Of a DNA stretch of 64,000 bases, positions 61,507 to 64,000 are shown one piece after another. Positions within the stretch are counted from its first letter, which is position 1. Every line of letters begins with the position of its first letter. A program made the translations under genes and the position numbers. The notes beneath the pieces were generated by a model, which saw only the letters and a list, made by a program, of their open reading frames with translations, was not told where the DNA came from and did no database searches. Origin of the DNA: Sva-07 sp963716095 (GTDB lineage: Bacteria > Actinomycetota > Acidimicrobiia > Acidimicrobiales > Ilumatobacteraceae); assembly GCA_963716095.1 (NCBI GenBank), contig CAVQSV010000011.1:251287-315286 (forward strand). Direction: 5' to 3'.

Positions 61507-62019
61507 TCAGGTGGCTGCGTCGCCATGGCTCTGCCGGAAGCCGGCAGGCGCAGGGGCGTGCCAGTGGAATCGCTCGAGCAGGTCGAGCTCATGCGCTCGC
61601 ATCACCACCGTCTCGCCGGGTTCGGCGTGATCGTGACCGAGCACGTGCAAGATCCCGTGCACCACCAGGAGTGCGAGCTCGTCGTCGAGTGTGCCTGCGT
61701 GTTCGGGGGCCTGGTCGGCCGCAACTGCCGGGCTGATCACGATGTCGCCGAGCAGGGTCGGAACGCCGTCGAGCGGCTCGTCGTCCATCGGGAACGACAG
61801 CACATCGGTGGGGCCAACCTTGCCCATGTGCTCAGCGTTGAGTTCGGCGATGTCGCCACGATCGACGAACGTCAAGGTCAACTCGCCGTTCGCACCGACG
61901 TCGACCAGAACGTCGGAGCACGCCAAGCGGTGCCACCGGCCGGTGTCGACGGTGAACTCGGCCGACTCGTCACGGCCCCGCTCGTCGGCGACCACCACCG
62001 TCGCCGCCGGGCCGATCAT
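61507..62019 (-). CDS. ybeY: rRNA maturation RNase YbeY
   Basis: A 170-residue YbeY endoribonuclease involved in 16S rRNA 3' maturation and ribosome quality control. The zinc-binding motif HGILHVLGHDH has ligands His121, His125 and His131; upstream are ELNAEHMGKVGPTDVLSFPMD, cut to its two conserved blocks, and LGDIVIS. It lies 21 bp downstream of phoH, the standard phoH-ybeY pair in actinobacteria. It is one of the few genes after 59 kb that reads without interruption. Confidence 0.9.
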   Translation of the reverse strand: MIGPAATVVVADERGRDESAEFTVDTGRWHRLACSDVLVDVGANGELTLTFVDRGDIAELNAEHMGKVGPTDVLSFPMDDEPLDGVPTLLGDIVISPAVAADQAPEHAGTLDDELALLVVHGILHVLGHDHAEPGETVVMRAHELDLLERFHWHAPAPAGFRQSHGDAAT

Positions 62020-62040
62020 CCGCCGACACCGATCACGAGA

Positions 62041-63017
62041 TCAGCTCTCGACAGACCGGGCGTCGTGTTCTTCGTAGGCGGCTACGATGTCGGCGACGAT
62101 TGTGTCGTACCACGTCCGAACCCGACAGCCGCACGAAGGAGAGGCCGGCCGTCGATACCGGTGAGCGTCCGCTCCAGTCCGGCCAGGCCGCTCTTGCCCG
62201 TCGGCACATCGACCTGAGTCGTGTCGCCGGTGACCACGACGCGGGAGCCGAAACCGATCCTCGTGAGGAACATCTTCATCTGCTCGGGCGTGGCGTTCTG
62301 AGCCTCGTCGAGGATGATGAAGCTGTGCTTCAGCGTACGGCCGCGCATGAATGCGAGCGGGGCGACCTCGACCACCTGGCGTTCGAGCAACCGCTGCACG
62401 GCGTCGGGGTCGAGCATGTCGTACAGGGCGTCGTACAGCGGGCGGAGGTACGGATCGATCTTCGCCATGAGGTCGCCCGGGAGGAACCCGAGCCGTTCAC
62501 CGGCTTCGACCGCCGGCCGAGTGAGGATGATGCGCTGCACCTCCTTGCCTGGAGCGCCCGAACCGCCATCGCCACCGGCGAGCCACGATTTGCCCGTGCC
62601 CGCTGGACCGCTGCCGAACGTGATCACGTTCTCCGCGATCGTGTCGATGTAGCGCTTCTGTCCGGCGGTCTTGGGCTTGACCTGGCGCCCCTTGGCACCT
62701 CGAAGCACCTGGTGACCGAGGATTTCGCTCGGTCGTTGGCTCGCCCCCACCATGGCTCACCCGCTCGAGTGTCACATCGTCGAGTTGCTGGCCGGCTTGC
62801 AGCAGCGTCGAGAGTTCCTCGAAGAGGTTCGACACGGTGACGACATCGGCAGCTTCGTCGCCGGATATCCGGACCTCGTTGCCGCGGACGCTGATCCGAG
62901 CCGACGGGAAGCGCTGCTCGATCTGGCGAAGGTTGTGATCGCGCAGGCCCGACCAGAGCGGTCATCACATGGGGTGCCGGGAACGACGACGGTCGTTGAG
63001 GGGGTGCTCGTTGCCAT
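62041..63017 (-). pseudogene. phoH: PhoH family ATPase with several apparent indels
   Basis: The pieces assemble into a PhoH-like protein of about 325 residues. An N-terminal KH-like region (NLRQIEQRFPSARISVRGNE) leads to KPKTAGQKRYIDTI, Walker A GPAGTGKS, EVQRIILTRPAVEAGE, the DEAQNA Walker B region and SRVVVTGDTTQVDVP. The tail in another frame is VADIVAAYEEHDARSVES, stopping at 62041. Shifts fall near 62955, 62752, 62578, 62552, 62140 and 62098. phoH is normally intact and paired with ybeY, so true decay is improbable; base-call error fits better. Confidence 0.8.
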
Positions 63018-63131
63018 ACGGTGCGTGGTCCTTCCTCAAGGCTACCGGGCCACGGCCCGACGATGGCACACACCCGCTCTGCCACGTGCCACCAGGAACC
63101 GAGGCGAGACAACTACCGTCGGGGCCTGCTG

Positions 63132-64000
63132 ATGACCGTCCGCTCGACCCCCCGCTGCGCACATCGATTCGCCGCCCGATCCTTCTCGAATCCCTCGAGA
63201 AGACCACGCGGACGGCGGCGGCGCTCGTTGCGATCTTCGCCTCCCTCGCCCTGTTCGTGATGAACCCATCGACCGGCACTGCGCAATCCGCATCTCTGCG
63301 AGCGCTGGCCGACGATGCGGGTCTTCGGTTCGGCGCTGCGGTGGACGCCGACGATCTGGGCGCGAGGCGTATCGCTCGTTGCTCGTCGAGCAGACCAACC
63401 TGCTGTCCACACGCAGTGAGCTGTCGATGGCGGTCGTGCAACCCGAGCCCGACTCGTTCGACTTCAGCGCAGCAGAGGCAATCGTCGACTTCGCCACCGA
63501 GGCCGGCGTGCCGGTGCGAGGCCACGAACTGCTCGGCGGGGCTGTCCCGGCGTGGGTGGCTGCCGGCACCTGGACCGCGAGACCCTGACCGACGTGCTGA
63601 CCACCCACGTGACCACGGTCGTGGGACATTTCCGCGGCACCCGGAAATCCGGGCGTCGTCATCCAGTGGGAGTCGTCCGGTGATGCATTCCTGCCGGACG
63701 GCTCGCTTCGCCCGACGATCTGGCAGCAGGTGATCGGCGACGACTACATCCGGCTTGCATTCGAAGCAGCCCGTTCCGGGGATCCGGACGCAGAGTTGTT
63801 CTACGACGACTTCTACGACGATCTGGCCGTCACCCAAGACGCTGTGGCGTCGGGCGTGGCGATCGTGCCCGGAGCGAACGCTCGAACGTACGACGTGTGA
63901 TGCCGTGGTGAAGTGCAGTGCTGTCCGCGACCGGATCGGGGCACTGGTCGACAGCGGGGTGCCGATCGACGGGATCGGATTCCAGGCGCATCTGTTCTCT
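63132..64000 (+). pseudogene. GH10 endo-1,4-beta-xylanase-like gene, frameshifted and cut by the window end
   Basis: Several frames together spell a secreted GH10-type glycosidase. A signal-like segment (RTAAALVAIFASLALFVM) precedes LRALADDAGLRFGAAVDADD. Then EQTNLLSTRSELSMAVVQPE, FDFSAAEAIVDFATEAGVPV, RGHELL, LTTHVTTVVGHFRG, VIQWESSGDAFLPDG, IWQQVIGDDYIRLAFEAARS and GVPIDGIGFQAHL follow in family order. The acid/base site normally reads W-D-V-V-N-E; here the local reading is W-E-S-S-G-D. At least five shifts occur, so that difference is uncertain. It is divergent from phoH and continues past 64000. Confidence 0.68.

Noticed and set aside
61192..62217. 341-residue plus-strand ORF across ybeY
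   Set aside because: Composition is Arg/His-rich and the minus-strand ybeY zinc motif is complete.
1..64000. tRNA, rRNA, insertion-sequence transposases or prophage genes
   Set aside because: I saw no tRNA cloverleaf, rRNA segment, transposase or phage-like gene anywhere in the window.

Overview
The window is high-GC DNA with tightly packed, often 4-bp-overlapping genes (ATGA/GTGA junctions), many GTG starts, a menaquinone pathway and a large stock of oxidative catabolism genes. This points to an actinobacterium, plausibly Acidimicrobiia (Ilumatobacter-like). That placement is an inference from gene content; no rRNA or tRNA gene is present to test it.

Layout. 1-5.1 kb: the tail of one gene, then five short-chain dehydrogenases (SDRs) with a TetR regulator. 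5.1-6.6 kb: a ThuA-like protein and a broken TetR gene. 6.7-13.2 kb: one co-directional run encoding a DUF35 zinc-ribbon/OB protein, a thiolase-like enzyme, a 2-oxoacid (acetoin-type) dehydrogenase complex (E1 alpha, E1 beta, an AcoX-like NAD-kinase-fold protein, E2) and a VOC protein. 13.3-19.4 kb: an acyl-CoA ligase, two PPOX-type flavin proteins, a standalone PEP-utilising swivel-domain protein and a Rieske oxygenase. 19.5-23 kb: a fused LivH-LivM permease and its lipoprotein binding protein. 23-25.1 kb: a carotenoid-oxygenase family enzyme with a divergent TetR gene. 25.1-29.3 kb: an operon of SDR, SnoaL-like protein, acyl-CoA ligase and acyl-CoA dehydrogenase. 29.4-45.4 kb: a catabolic island with a nitrilase-family amidohydrolase, a P450, three Rieske oxygenase alpha subunits, a Rieske ferredoxin, SnoaL-like proteins, SDRs, VOC proteins and another acyl-CoA ligase. 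45.4-50.7 kb: ThuA, an enoyl-CoA hydratase, a second PEP-utilising protein and another acyl-CoA ligase. 50.7-59.2 kb: menaquinone genes menG, menF, menD, menH, menA and menE, interleaved with a DsbA-like protein and an amidase. 59.4-64 kb: an SDR, a DUF2510 membrane protein, ybeY, phoH and the start of a GH10 xylanase-like gene.

Together the catabolic genes look like machinery for hydroxylating a ring or terpenoid/steroid-like substrate (Rieske oxygenases, P450), oxidising the alcohols (SDRs), activating acids to CoA thioesters (AMP-forming ligases) and beta-oxidising them (acyl-CoA dehydrogenase, enoyl-CoA hydratase, thiolase-like protein). The real substrate cannot be read from the sequence.

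Two patterns stand out. First, an intergenic family of about 38-bp palindromes, all bounded by GATGAG...CTCATC. There are 18 copies of one type and 3 of a second type. Most occur as same-orientation pairs with a constant 61-62 bp period, nearly all lie downstream of genes, and four provide a gene's stop codon. Second, two paralogous PEP-utilising proteins keep the phospho-histidine swivel domain but show no ATP-grasp domain, and each sits beside the same subtype of acyl-CoA ligase. Apart from these, about a dozen genes carry apparent single-base indels, densest after 59 kb and affecting even phoH. This suggests local sequence error rather than real decay.
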